In this document: in pieces, positions 1 to 7,786 of the stretch
Layout: each line of letters starts with the position of its first letter
Position numbering within the stretch: position 1 is the first letter of the stretch
Source: Myxococcales bacterium
Lineage (GTDB): Bacteria > Myxococcota_A > Polyangia > Polyangiales > Polyangiaceae
NCBI GenBank assembly: GCA_025355005.1
Contig: JANXLV010000175.1
Location: 1 to 32,031, forward strand
Direction: 5' to 3'
Length of the DNA stretch: 32,031 nucleotides
Translations under genes and position numbers: made by a program
The notes under the pieces: model-generated
What the model saw: only the letters and a program-made list of their open reading frames with translations
What the model was told of the DNA's origin: nothing
The model's database searches: none

Positions 1-42
1 ACCTCGACCTCGACCTCGACTTCGACCTCGACCTCGACCTCG
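1..42. repeat. Hexanucleotide tandem repeat, seven ACCTCG units
   Basis: Seven head-to-tail copies of ACCTCG are visible; the fourth has one C-to-T change (ACTTCG). The array runs off the left edge, so its full length is unknown. Read as protein it would give alternating two-residue runs in any frame (for example Leu-Asp, or Glu-Val on the other strand). It may be the end of a low-complexity coding region or an intergenic microsatellite; nothing here decides between them. From 43 to 202 I see no convincing gene. Confidence 0.8.
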
Positions 43-202
43 CCCCCGACCGGCGAAATACCGTGTTGAACGCGGGTCGGAGCCTCGTTCCGCACGGACC
101 AAAGAACGCGGCGTTGGCGGTGTCCATGGTCTTGCCGCGGAGATTTCCCTTGTTGTCGTGAGGGCTCGTCGCGGGAACGCCTGTTGCTTCTGAGGAGCCT
201 CC

Positions 203-1093
203 ATGAAGACTTCCGTGCTCGCTGCGGTCACCGGTTGCATGTGTCTGTCGATGGGTAGCGCCCGCGCGACGCCGTCGTCCGTGGACCCCGATCCGGCGGA
301 TGAGCCGCGCAGCGTGCCGGCAACGGAGCTGCTGTCGGCGCCGCTCGCGATGGACGTCCTCGCGGCAGCGGATGGCGAGAGCGGGGGCGCGATGGGCGGG
401 CACGCCGGCGCTTTCGCTGTCGTCATGGGCAGTGGCCCGAACGGCACCTACACGCTCGCGGACACCATGAGCTGGATGCACGCAGACACGGGGCCCGTCT
501 CGGCATGGGCGCAGGAGACGGCGCTGGATCGCCCGGAGGTCGCCGCGCGCATCGCCATGTGGGCGCCGGCACTTCCGGAGTCTGCGGGCGGCGTGATCGC
601 GCTCTCCACCGCGGGCTCGGGCGTCGGAGCACCTGCCGAGAACGTCTCCGTGCATGTCGCGACCGTGGGTCATGGCGATGGTGAAGCGGAGAGCGCGGCG
701 CTCGGACCGCGCGCTGTCGGCGTTGGCGCGGACGGAACGGAGCGCGGGCATCGCGGCGTTCGCGTCTCGCTGCGCGACGTGGACGTCGATGTGGGTCATG
801 GCCTTCCGCGCGCCATCGTGCAGGGCGTGGTGCGCCAGAACTTCGCGCGCATGTCGGCGTGCTACGGCGTGGGGCTGCGCGACAAGCCGACGCTACATGG
901 TCGCGTCGCGGTGAAATTCGTGATCGGTGAGGACGGCTCGGTGCAGCTCGCGCAGGACGCCGGCTCTCAGCTGCCGGACGAGGCGGTCGTGAATTGCGTG
1001 GTCAGGAACTTCCAGGTGCTCACGTTCCCGCCGCCCGAAGGCGGCAAGGTGACCGTCACCTACCCGCTCGTTTTCGCCCCGCAGCCGGAGTAG
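203..1093 (+). CDS. Secreted protein with AgmX/PglI-type C-terminal domain
   Basis: This 296-residue protein has an N-terminal signal peptide of about 22 residues ending in SARA. A long low-complexity middle is rich in Ala, Gly, Asp and His. The last 88 residues (about 209-296) fit the C-terminal domain of AgmX/PglI-like myxobacterial proteins, which resembles TonB C-terminal domains: a helix with a conserved Cys (Cys220, in SACYG), the strand GRVAVKFVIGEDGSV, a second Cys (Cys265, in VVNCVV), then FPPPEGGKVTVTYPLVF. The two cysteines probably form a disulfide outside the cytoplasm. A GAGG Shine-Dalgarno sequence lies about 7 bases before the ATG. AgmX itself is linked to gliding motility, but this domain is spread over many secreted myxobacterial proteins, so a motility role is not implied. 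The next gene begins 175 bases on and has its own leader. Confidence 0.8.
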   Translation: MKTSVLAAVTGCMCLSMGSARATPSSVDPDPADEPRSVPATELLSAPLAMDVLAAADGESGGAMGGHAGAFAVVMGSGPNGTYTLADTMSWMHADTGPVSAWAQETALDRPEVAARIAMWAPALPESAGGVIALSTAGSGVGAPAENVSVHVATVGHGDGEAESAALGPRAVGVGADGTERGHRGVRVSLRDVDVDVGHGLPRAIVQGVVRQNFARMSACYGVGLRDKPTLHGRVAVKFVIGEDGSVQLAQDAGSQLPDEAVVNCVVRNFQVLTFPPPEGGKVTVTYPLVFAPQPE

Positions 1094-1231
1094 CCGCCTT
1101 CTTCCCACCGAATGCCTTCGTCGTCTCGGGCCTGGTCTCGGGGAGCTTGATCATAGGGCCGGAGATTACCCGAGGTCCGTTTCCGTGGGCCATCCGTAAC
1201 CTTTCGCGAGGCCCGTTCGTGATCATGGAAA

Positions 1232-1257
1232 GCGCGCCAGCTTCGAATTTGGCGCGC
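1232..1257 (+). promoter_or_regulatory. Perfect 8-bp inverted repeat abutting a Shine-Dalgarno sequence
   Basis: GCGCGCCA (1232-1239) pairs perfectly with TGGCGCGC (1250-1257) around a 10-base loop that contains TTCGAA. The 3' arm ends exactly where the GGAGGTG Shine-Dalgarno sequence of the FAD oxidoreductase begins. In RNA it would form a GC-rich hairpin next to the ribosome site; in DNA it could be an operator. Which of these applies cannot be told from sequence alone. Confidence 0.5.
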
Positions 1258-1268
1258 GGAGGTGATTC

Positions 1269-2552
1269 ATGGGCGCAACGGACGTGGCGGTGATCGGCGG
1301 TGGTCTCTCGGGGCTCGTGGCGGCGGCGCGCGCGGCGGACTCCGGCGCGAAGGTGACACTCCTCGAACGGTCGGGCGTGCTCGGCGGACGCGCGACCTCG
1401 CAGGTGGAGCATGGCTCCACGTTGAACCAGGGGCCGCACGCCCTCTATGTCGGCGGGACGGCGGCGCGAACGCTGCGCGAGCTCGGCGTGTCGTGGACGG
1501 GCGCTGCGCCGCACTCGCCCTACTTCTTCGCGGAGTCCGAGGGCGCTCTGCATCCGATGCCGACCTCTACGCTCGGCCTCCTCAAGACGAACCTGCTCGG
1601 CTTCGCGGACAAGATCGCGCTCGCGCGCGCGCTCTCCGGCATGACCGACGATCACGCGCTGGACGACGTGCCCGCGTCGGAATGGATCTCGCGCCTGGTC
1701 TCGGGGCGCGCGAGGAATTTCCTGTCCGCGCTCGTGCGCGTATCCACGTACGCCGCAGATCTCGAGCAGCTCTCTGCGGGCGCGGCGATGCGTCAGCTGC
1801 GGCTCGCCGGCAACAAGGGCGTCATGTACGTGGACGGTGGCTGGCAACATCTCGTAGACGAGCTCGCGACGCACACGCGAGCGCGCGGCGTGTCGATCGT
1901 CCTCGGTTGCGCGGCACGGCACCTGTCGCGCGAGCACGGCATGTGGAAGGTTACGGCGGAGGGCACAGAGCCGCTCTTCGCGCATGCCGTCGTTCTTGCC
2001 GTGGCGCCGCGCGTCGCGCACGCGATCGTCCCGGAGAGCGAACACCTGCTCCGCGTCGCGAATGAGTGCGTGCCGATTCACGCCGCGTGCCTGGACGTGA
2101 CGCTCGCGAAGCTGCCGAACCCGCGCCACCATTTCACCTTAGGCATGGACAGCGCCGACTACCTCTCGCTGCACAGCGCGTTCGCGCGCGTCGGGGCGGA
2201 CGGCGCCGCGGTATTCCATGTGGCGCGCTACCTGCGCGGGGACGAAGGCCGCGGGGACGACGCCGCACGCGTGAAGATGGAGCTTTGCGCGCTGCTCGAA
2301 CGAGCGCAACCCGGCTGGCAAGAGCATGCATTGTACACACGGTTCCTCCCGCGGATGGTCGTATCGAACGCGCTGCCGCTCGCGAAGAGCTGGGGCAAGC
2401 GCGCTCCTTCAGCGGTCGCGGATGCGTCCGGCCTCTTCTGCTCCGGCGACTGGGCCGCCGACAGCGGCATGCTCGCGGACGCCGCCGTGGCGAGCGCGAA
2501 CGTCGCGGGCGTGCTTGCACGAGGGACACTCGCGGCCCGGGCCGTGGCATGA
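1269..2552 (+). CDS. FAD-dependent oxidoreductase (amine oxidase/phytoene desaturase-like)
   Basis: The 427-residue protein opens with a Rossmann dinucleotide-binding motif (VIGGGLSGLVAAA, residues 8-20), followed by the acidic ribose-binding end of the second strand (LLER, Glu33) and GGRA at 39-42. This is the usual start of NAD(P)/FAD-dependent oxidoreductases of the amine oxidase and carotenoid desaturase superfamily. The C-terminal LFCSGDWAADSGMLADAAVASANVAG segment (split: LFCSGDWAA then GMLADAAVAS) matches the second FAD-binding motif, where flavin contacts sit next to a helix. The length is normal for the family. There is no signal peptide, so it should be cytoplasmic. The substrate cannot be told. 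A strong GGAGGTG Shine-Dalgarno sequence supports the ATG. An ECF41-type sigma factor begins 10 bases after its stop, which fits the known habit of ECF41 genes to sit beside oxidoreductases. Confidence 0.85.
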   Translation: MGATDVAVIGGGLSGLVAAARAADSGAKVTLLERSGVLGGRATSQVEHGSTLNQGPHALYVGGTAARTLRELGVSWTGAAPHSPYFFAESEGALHPMPTSTLGLLKTNLLGFADKIALARALSGMTDDHALDDVPASEWISRLVSGRARNFLSALVRVSTYAADLEQLSAGAAMRQLRLAGNKGVMYVDGGWQHLVDELATHTRARGVSIVLGCAARHLSREHGMWKVTAEGTEPLFAHAVVLAVAPRVAHAIVPESEHLLRVANECVPIHAACLDVTLAKLPNPRHHFTLGMDSADYLSLHSAFARVGADGAAVFHVARYLRGDEGRGDDAARVKMELCALLERAQPGWQEHALYTRFLPRMVVSNALPLAKSWGKRAPSAVADASGLFCSGDWAADSGMLADAAVASANVAGVLARGTLAARAVA

Positions 2553-2553
2553 T
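2548..2553 (+). promoter_or_regulatory. Candidate -10 element of a leaderless start
   Basis: CATGAT ends 9 bases before the sigma-factor ATG at 2563, and no Shine-Dalgarno sequence is visible there. It overlaps the stop codon of the upstream oxidoreductase. A 12-bp perfect palindrome (CGGCCCGGGCCG, 2533-2544) lies just upstream; it is GC-only and could be chance. Confidence 0.3.
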
Positions 2554-2562
2554 CCGCCGCGC

Positions 2563-3480
2563 ATGAGCGACAAGTCCGAGCTCGACATCGTCTACCGCGC
2601 GGAGCGAGAGCGCGTGTGGGCGATCGCGTATCGGATGACCGGCAGCGCCGCGGACGCGGACGATCTCGTGCAGGACACATTCGTGAAGGCCGCGCAGAGT
2701 GCGCCCGACGGCGACCTCCGTGCGTGGCTCACGCGCGTGGCGATCAACGGCGGCATCGATCTCCTGAGGCAGCGAAAGCGACGCGGCTACATCGGCCCGT
2801 GGTTGCCCGAGCCCGTGGACACCGGTGAAGAGAACGCGGCGGATGACCTCGCCGAACGCGCCGAGCGGAGCGCGGCTCAGCGCTACGACATGCTCGAGAG
2901 CGCGTCGTTCGCGTTCCTCGTCGCGCTCGAGGCGCTCACACCACGCGCGCGCGCAGTGCTGCTCCTCTGCGACGTGTTCGACTTCTCCGTGAAGGAGGCG
3001 GCCGCGCATCTCTCCATGACCGAGTCGCACGTGAAGGTGACCCACCATCGCGCGCGTCGCGTGATGGAGACCTACGACCACGCGCGCATCATCCCCACGC
3101 GCGCGCTGCAGGTGAGGACGCGCGCAGCGCTCGCGACGTTGATGAGCGCGCTCGTGATGGGCGACATCGACGCCGTGTCCGCGATGCTCGCAGAGGACGT
3201 GACGAGCACGACTGACTCCGGTGGTCAGTTCACCGCCGCGCGGGTGCCCGTCCGCGGTCGCGCGAAGGTCGCGCTCTTCTGGATCAAGACGGGCAAGCAC
3301 GACGACGTCCGCGTCGAGCTACGCATGCTGAACGGGCTGCCCGCGCTGCTGACGACCATCGTGGGACCCCCGAAGGGCATCGCGCCACGCCTCGCCCTGC
3401 AGATCGTGCTGAACGCGGAGGGCGAAATCTCCGGGCTGCATGCAGTCCTTGCACCACCGAAGCTCGCGCGTCTTTTCTGA
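2563..3480 (+). CDS. ECF41-type RNA polymerase sigma factor with SnoaL-like C-terminal domain
   Basis: This 305-residue sigma-70-family factor has region 2 at about residues 8-75 (DADDLVQDTFVKA) and region 4 at about 117-170, where the helix-turn-helix reads SVKEAAAHLSMTESHVKV. The linker carries GPWLPEP (78-84), a signature of the ECF41 group. A C-terminal SnoaL-like domain follows region 4 and contains DSGGQ at 218-222, equivalent to the DGGG-type motif of ECF41 factors. In that group the fused C-terminal domain controls sigma activity in place of a separate anti-sigma factor. I chose the ATG at 2563 because region 2 begins just after it; the open frame continues upstream but only as an overlap with the oxidoreductase. 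It is 10 bases downstream of that oxidoreductase and probably regulates it; no ECF41-type promoter was recognised upstream. Confidence 0.87.
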   Translation: MSDKSELDIVYRAERERVWAIAYRMTGSAADADDLVQDTFVKAAQSAPDGDLRAWLTRVAINGGIDLLRQRKRRGYIGPWLPEPVDTGEENAADDLAERAERSAAQRYDMLESASFAFLVALEALTPRARAVLLLCDVFDFSVKEAAAHLSMTESHVKVTHHRARRVMETYDHARIIPTRALQVRTRAALATLMSALVMGDIDAVSAMLAEDVTSTTDSGGQFTAARVPVRGRAKVALFWIKTGKHDDVRVELRMLNGLPALLTTIVGPPKGIAPRLALQIVLNAEGEISGLHAVLAPPKLARLF

Positions 3481-3633
3481 GCAATTACGAGCCTATTACA
3501 CCGGCCCCAGGCACTGCACACGACGGAAAAAGGGCCCTCGGTGGCGAAATCGACAGGGTGTGCTTTACAGCTGGGCCGAGTCGCTGCGTCTCCATCGCAG
3601 AAGTCTCCACTCTTACTCCACTCGAGGTGCTCC

Positions 3634-4848
3634 GTGAGCCGTCTTGTTCGTTCCCTCTCCGCGTGTGCAATCCTGGGCGCTGCGTTCGGTTGTGGCGGTC
3701 TCGCCAATCCCGACGGCTCGATCGCCACCGTCTCCGGCAACCTGAAGGGCACGGCCCCGAACGGCTCGCACGTCGCGCTGGTGTGGCACTCACCCAAGGG
3801 TGAGTTCGTCGTGACCAACGACACCGCGGTCGTGAACGGCACGTTCTCGTTCGACCTCGAAGGCGCACCCGACGACTCCCTCTTCAGCGTGCTCGCGTCC
3901 GGTGGTTCCAGCTCCAACGCCACCCCGCCCTCGACCAGCGCAAGCGGCGGGTCTGGCGGCGCTGAGCCGGCTCCTTCGGGCGCGCCCAAGGGCGCCTCCT
4001 ACGGCCTCTCGCTGCTCGACACCGTCAGCGGCACGGTCAGCGCGCCCCTCACGTTCGCCGTCGCGGGCTTCGTGGTGTACGAGGACCAGAACGGAAACGG
4101 CAAGCTCGATCTCACTGGCTCCAACGCGGACTCCCCCGACAAGATCGTCGGCGGCTCGAATGAGCTCCTCCTCACCTACCTGCGCGACGGCAGCGACCTC
4201 GAGCTCGAGAAGCTCCGCGACTCCGCCGGCCAGAAGCCCACACGCGGCTACCAGCTCGCCTGGATCCCGAAGGGTCGCTGGCTCCCGCTCACCGGCGTGG
4301 ACCTCACGATCGGCGTGAGCGTTCTCCCCGACGACGTCTGCTACGGCGGCACCGGCAGCGTGAACAGCACCACGCTCGACGTGAGCGGCAGCAGTGGCAG
4401 CGGCGGCATCGATCCGGGCGTGCCCACGGTCGTTGACGGCGGCACCACGACCACGGACGCAGGCAGGGACGACGCTGCGGCGAACACGGACGGCGGCTCG
4501 GCCGGCGGCGGCGGATACCCGTCCTCTTCGGACCCCAACCTTCGCTGCTCGAGCGACGGTCGCAGCTTCACGTACTCGTGCACGTACGATGCCGGCAGTG
4601 GCGGCGGCAGCGGCGGCACCTTCGACGCTGGCACGGGTGGTTCGACCAGCCGCGGTCTGTGCGGCGCGACGTTCGACACTGGCAACGTGTCGGAGCCGGC
4701 GGGCGGCGTGGCGTACGACTGCTTCCCGGGCGCGAGCATCGGCCCGAACGACGCCATCCCCACCGGCTGGCCGTGCAAGGTCACGATGGACGCGTCCGAT
4801 GGCGGCATCGCGGTCGACGCTGGCCCGGCTCCCGACTCGGGCAAGTAG
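3634..4848 (+). CDS. Putative lipoprotein with a calcium-binding-like loop, first gene of sigma/caspase operon
   Basis: The preferred start is GTG at 3634, preceded by GAGGTG at about 6 bases; it gives a 404-residue protein. The N-terminus (MSRLVRSLSACAILGAAFGC) is a plausible lipoprotein signal with the lipidated Cys at position 20, although the lipobox is imperfect (Ala, not Leu, three residues before it). Residues 151-159 (DQNGNGKLD) match the D-x-N-x-N-G-x-x-D loop of EF-hand or dockerin-like calcium sites. Two long stretches are rich in Gly, Ser, Thr and Asp and look flexible, and several Cys lie in the C-terminal third. I do not recognise a known family. Its stop is 3 bases before the start of an ECF sigma factor, so the two are almost certainly co-transcribed. 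A surface or outer-membrane location is inferred. Confidence 0.7.
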   Translation: MSRLVRSLSACAILGAAFGCGGLANPDGSIATVSGNLKGTAPNGSHVALVWHSPKGEFVVTNDTAVVNGTFSFDLEGAPDDSLFSVLASGGSSSNATPPSTSASGGSGGAEPAPSGAPKGASYGLSLLDTVSGTVSAPLTFAVAGFVVYEDQNGNGKLDLTGSNADSPDKIVGGSNELLLTYLRDGSDLELEKLRDSAGQKPTRGYQLAWIPKGRWLPLTGVDLTIGVSVLPDDVCYGGTGSVNSTTLDVSGSSGSGGIDPGVPTVVDGGTTTTDAGRDDAAANTDGGSAGGGGYPSSSDPNLRCSSDGRSFTYSCTYDAGSGGGSGGTFDAGTGGSTSRGLCGATFDTGNVSEPAGGVAYDCFPGASIGPNDAIPTGWPCKVTMDASDGGIAVDAGPAPDSGK

Positions 4849-4851
4849 GTT

Positions 4852-5367
4852 GTGTCTGGTCTCGCCGCTCCCGAGGTCGCGAAGCTGTACAGGCAGTACG
4901 GCCTTGTCCTCGGGAGGCGCGCGCGAATGTTCCTGCGCGACGACATGCTCGCGCAGGACGCAGTGCAGGAGCTCCTCATCGTGCTCCTGCGGAGAGGTGA
5001 CAGCGTGATGACCGCCGACTCTCCGTATCGCTTCATGTGTCGCGCGCTCGACCGCGTCTGCATCGACCTGCTTCGCAAGAACCACAAGACGAACGGCGCG
5101 GTGTCCCTCGACGACGCGGACGACCTCGGCGCAGCCCCGGGCATCGACGTGGACGCTCGACGAACCGTCCTGCAGTCCCTCGGCCGCCTCGGTGAACGTG
5201 AGCAGGCCGTAGCTGTCGCCGTCTTCGTGGACGGACTCAGCCAGGGTGAAGCGGCGGACGAGCTCGGCGTGTCGCGCGTCACCGTCAACAAAGACGTCCA
5301 GAAGATCCGCGCACAACTCTCACACGATTTCCCACGCAGCGAAGGCGGAAAGGAGCTCTCGCCATGA
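4852..5367 (+). CDS. ECF RNA polymerase sigma factor
   Basis: This 171-residue protein has the two-domain layout of an extracytoplasmic-function sigma factor. Region 2 spans about residues 8-77, with AQDAVQELLIVLLRRGD as the -10 recognition helix area and YRFMCRALDRVCIDLLR as the region-2 end. Region 4 spans about 107-157, with the helix-turn-helix SQGEAADELGVSRVTVNKDV. It starts at GTG 4852, only 3 bases after the lipoprotein stop, and no later start would keep region 2 whole. The stop overlaps the start of the anti-sigma gene by ATGA, which indicates translational coupling. It presumably transcribes this operon and other envelope genes when released from the anti-sigma factor; its target promoters are unknown. 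Confidence 0.87.
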   Translation: MSGLAAPEVAKLYRQYGLVLGRRARMFLRDDMLAQDAVQELLIVLLRRGDSVMTADSPYRFMCRALDRVCIDLLRKNHKTNGAVSLDDADDLGAAPGIDVDARRTVLQSLGRLGEREQAVAVAVFVDGLSQGEAADELGVSRVTVNKDVQKIRAQLSHDFPRSEGGKELSP

Positions 5368-6158
5368 CCGCCTCCTCGCAATCGCACATCCATCCCCCGA
5401 GCATCGATCTGGAAGCGTTCGCCTGCGGCGAGCAAAACGACACGGTCGCAGCGCACGTGGCGACCTGCGACTCCTGCAAGGCCTTCACGACCGAGATCGA
5501 GTCCGCCGCCAAGACCTTCGCAGCCGACGCCAACGTGGACGAGATCATCGCCGCCGCCAAGCAGGCCGCATCCAAAGAGCCCGGCGAATCCCACGTCCCA
5601 GTCCCCATCGCCGCGATCGCGCCGACTCCGATCCGCCGCCTCGACACCGCGCTGCGAGTCCTCCCCTTCCTCGCGATGGCCGCCGGCGTCCTCCTCTGGA
5701 TGCGCCTCTCCGCGACCACCCCCGATCTTCATCCCCAGACCGCTCCCCTGGCTGCAAATACGTCCCAGACGAACACGGACACCACTGGAACTGCGTTCAA
5801 GGGAGGCACCCAGCTGGCCGTGATCCGCGAGCGTGATGGCATCCAGAAGCGCTTCACGGGCGAAGTCCCGGTCCGAAAAGGCGACCGCCTGCGAATCGAG
5901 GTTGCGCTCGACCACTCCTCGAACATACTCGGCGGTGTGCTCGCTGAAGACGGAACATTCCTCGACCTACTCCACGAAGGACAGCGTGGAACGGGGACGT
6001 TTTACTCGGAAGAGGCCGCGCGCTTCGACGACTCACCCACGCGTGGCTACGTGATCGTCGGCCCGAAGGACGCCGTCGCGCTCGCCCGCGCCAACTTCGT
6101 GAAGCCCCAGCTAGGCGAAGGCACCACCACGCTGCGCGTCGTGTGGGAAGGGCCATGA
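5364..6158 (+). CDS. Membrane anti-sigma factor with zinc-finger N-terminus
   Basis: The 264-residue protein has an N-terminal H-x3-C-x2-C motif (His31, Cys35, Cys38), typical of zinc-binding anti-sigma domains that hold ECF sigma factors. A linker follows, then one membrane helix at about residues 97-113 (LRVLPFLAMAAGVLLW). Residues 114-264 should lie in the periplasm. They contain RKGDRLRIEVALD and GVLAEDGTFLDLL, which resemble DUF4384-like domains often found near caspase-like proteins; that match is by eye and uncertain. ATGA overlaps join it to the sigma gene upstream and the caspase-like gene downstream. The role inferred is to sequester the sigma factor encoded directly upstream and to sense an envelope signal, possibly cleavage by the caspase-like protein. 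Confidence 0.8.
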   Translation: MTASSQSHIHPPSIDLEAFACGEQNDTVAAHVATCDSCKAFTTEIESAAKTFAADANVDEIIAAAKQAASKEPGESHVPVPIAAIAPTPIRRLDTALRVLPFLAMAAGVLLWMRLSATTPDLHPQTAPLAANTSQTNTDTTGTAFKGGTQLAVIRERDGIQKRFTGEVPVRKGDRLRIEVALDHSSNILGGVLAEDGTFLDLLHEGQRGTGTFYSEEAARFDDSPTRGYVIVGPKDAVALARANFVKPQLGEGTTTLRVVWEGP

Positions 6159-7780
6159 AGGGGCGAAAGCTCCTCGTCTCCGCGCTGTGTGCCGCGACGT
6201 CGTTCGCGGCCCTCGGCGTTTTGTGTGCCGACGAGGCGCATGCAGAGCCCGTGCGGTTGCTCGTCTCGGTCTCGCACACGCAGGGCTTGGCCGCGGAGCG
6301 TCCGCTGAAGTACGCCGACGCCGACGCGTCGCGCGTGCGTGATGTCATGGTCCACATGGGCGGCGTGAAGGCGGAGAACGCCACCGTGCTCGCGGAGCCA
6401 ACGCTCACGCAGCTGGACGCCGCGCTCGACAAGCTGAAGGCAGATGCAAAGAAGCACCCGCCCGAGGACGTCACGATCATCTTCTATTTCAGCGGCCACG
6501 GCGATCGCGAGGCGATCCACCTGGGCGAGAACCGCGTCCTCGTCTCGGAGCTCTCCGCGCGACTGAACCAGGTGCCGGCCACGCTGCGTATCGTCGTGAC
6601 GGATGCCTGCCGCTCGTCGCGAGAGAAGGGAATGACCGCGGAGCCGGCGTTCCCGATCTCCCTCGGTCTGCTTCCTTCGGCGCGCGGCAGCGTGTGGCTC
6701 AACGCCGCGAGCGACGGAGAGGCCGCTCAAGAATCCGATGAGCTGCAAGGCGCGATCTTCACCCACGCATGGCTGAACGGCCTGCGTGGCGCGGCGGACG
6801 CCAACGGTGATGCACGCGTCACCCTCGACGAGTCATTCGCGTTCGCGCACTCGCAGACGGTGCTTCGCTCTGCGAAGTCGCTCGGTGTCATCCAGAAGCC
6901 GGAAGCAGTGATGTCGCTCACGGAGACGACGCCGGTGGTGCTCACGCAGACCGCCACGCGTCAATCGATCGTCAGCCTGCCCGCGGCGCGCGACACTCAC
7001 TACCTGGTGTACGCCGCCGGCGCGAAGAGCGTGCTCGCGGAGATCTGGGGCGCGGAGGGGCGTCGCACTGCGCTCTCGCTTCCCGCGGGGCGCTACCTGG
7101 TCCACCGGCGCATGAACGGCGTTGGCGGGCTCGCGCACCTCAGCATCAACGAAGGTGAGCAGCGCAGCCTGGAGTCCGTCGACTTCGCGCCCGCATCGCT
7201 CGAAGCGCTCGCCCGCAAAGGTGGTGACGAGAACGTCGACAGCGGCACGGAGAAGCCCAGGCGGCCTGTCGCCTACGACGTCTTCGCTGGCTACACGCTT
7301 GGCACGAACAGCCGGAACCCCATCGTGCACGGCCCGGAGCTCGGCATCAGCTACACGCCGGGCGCGCCCAGCTGGTGGGCGCTGACCGCAGGCGCGGGTA
7401 TGGAGCTCGCGAACCGCACCACCTCGGACAGCACGGAATCGACGCTCACACCGATCGCGCGCGTGGGCTTCGAGCCGCGCTTGCATCTGGGACGCGCGGT
7501 GCTGTTCGTGAACGGCGGCGCGCGCGCTGGCGCGATCGTCCAGACGGTGAGACGCAACGACGCTGCGCAGCTTGCGCGCGGCGGCTACACCACCAGCCAG
7601 ACGCAGTCCGCGTTCACGTTCGGACCGGAGCTCCGCGCGGGCGCACGCGTGGGGTTTTTGGGCGACCGCCTCTTCCTCACGCTCGCCGCATCCGGCGACC
7701 TCGGCGTGTTCCAGGAGTCGGGTTCCACCAAGGCTCTGCCGACGGTGGGCGGCCTGCTAGCTCTCGGCGGCTCGTTCTAG
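6155..7780 (+). CDS. Exported caspase-like (peptidase C14) protease with C-terminal beta-barrel
   Basis: This 541-residue protein starts at ATG 6155, overlapping the anti-sigma stop. A signal peptide of about 30 residues ends in AHA. The caspase/peptidase C14 domain follows: the catalytic His is His115 in YFSGHGD and the catalytic Cys is Cys152 in VTDACRSS, so both members of the dyad are present. A middle region of about 270-350 looks like a beta-rich module. From about 375 to 541 the sequence alternates in the way of outer-membrane strands (YDVFAGYTLG, LHLGRAVLFVNGGARAG, PELRAGARVGF) and ends in Phe, the usual last residue of barrels inserted by the BAM machinery. A protease tied to an outer-membrane barrel, coupled to sigma and anti-sigma genes, suggests a role in envelope signalling. 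Its natural substrate is unknown. Confidence 0.82.
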   Translation: MKGRKLLVSALCAATSFAALGVLCADEAHAEPVRLLVSVSHTQGLAAERPLKYADADASRVRDVMVHMGGVKAENATVLAEPTLTQLDAALDKLKADAKKHPPEDVTIIFYFSGHGDREAIHLGENRVLVSELSARLNQVPATLRIVVTDACRSSREKGMTAEPAFPISLGLLPSARGSVWLNAASDGEAAQESDELQGAIFTHAWLNGLRGAADANGDARVTLDESFAFAHSQTVLRSAKSLGVIQKPEAVMSLTETTPVVLTQTATRQSIVSLPAARDTHYLVYAAGAKSVLAEIWGAEGRRTALSLPAGRYLVHRRMNGVGGLAHLSINEGEQRSLESVDFAPASLEALARKGGDENVDSGTEKPRRPVAYDVFAGYTLGTNSRNPIVHGPELGISYTPGAPSWWALTAGAGMELANRTTSDSTESTLTPIARVGFEPRLHLGRAVLFVNGGARAGAIVQTVRRNDAAQLARGGYTTSQTQSAFTFGPELRAGARVGFLGDRLFLTLAASGDLGVFQESGSTKALPTVGGLLALGGSF

Positions 7781-7786
7781 CAAACC

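Noticed and set aside
3790..5316. Long minus-strand open frames opposite the lipoprotein and sigma genes
   Set aside because: Low-complexity Ala/Arg/Val composition and no domain. The plus strand carries clear sigma-factor motifs.
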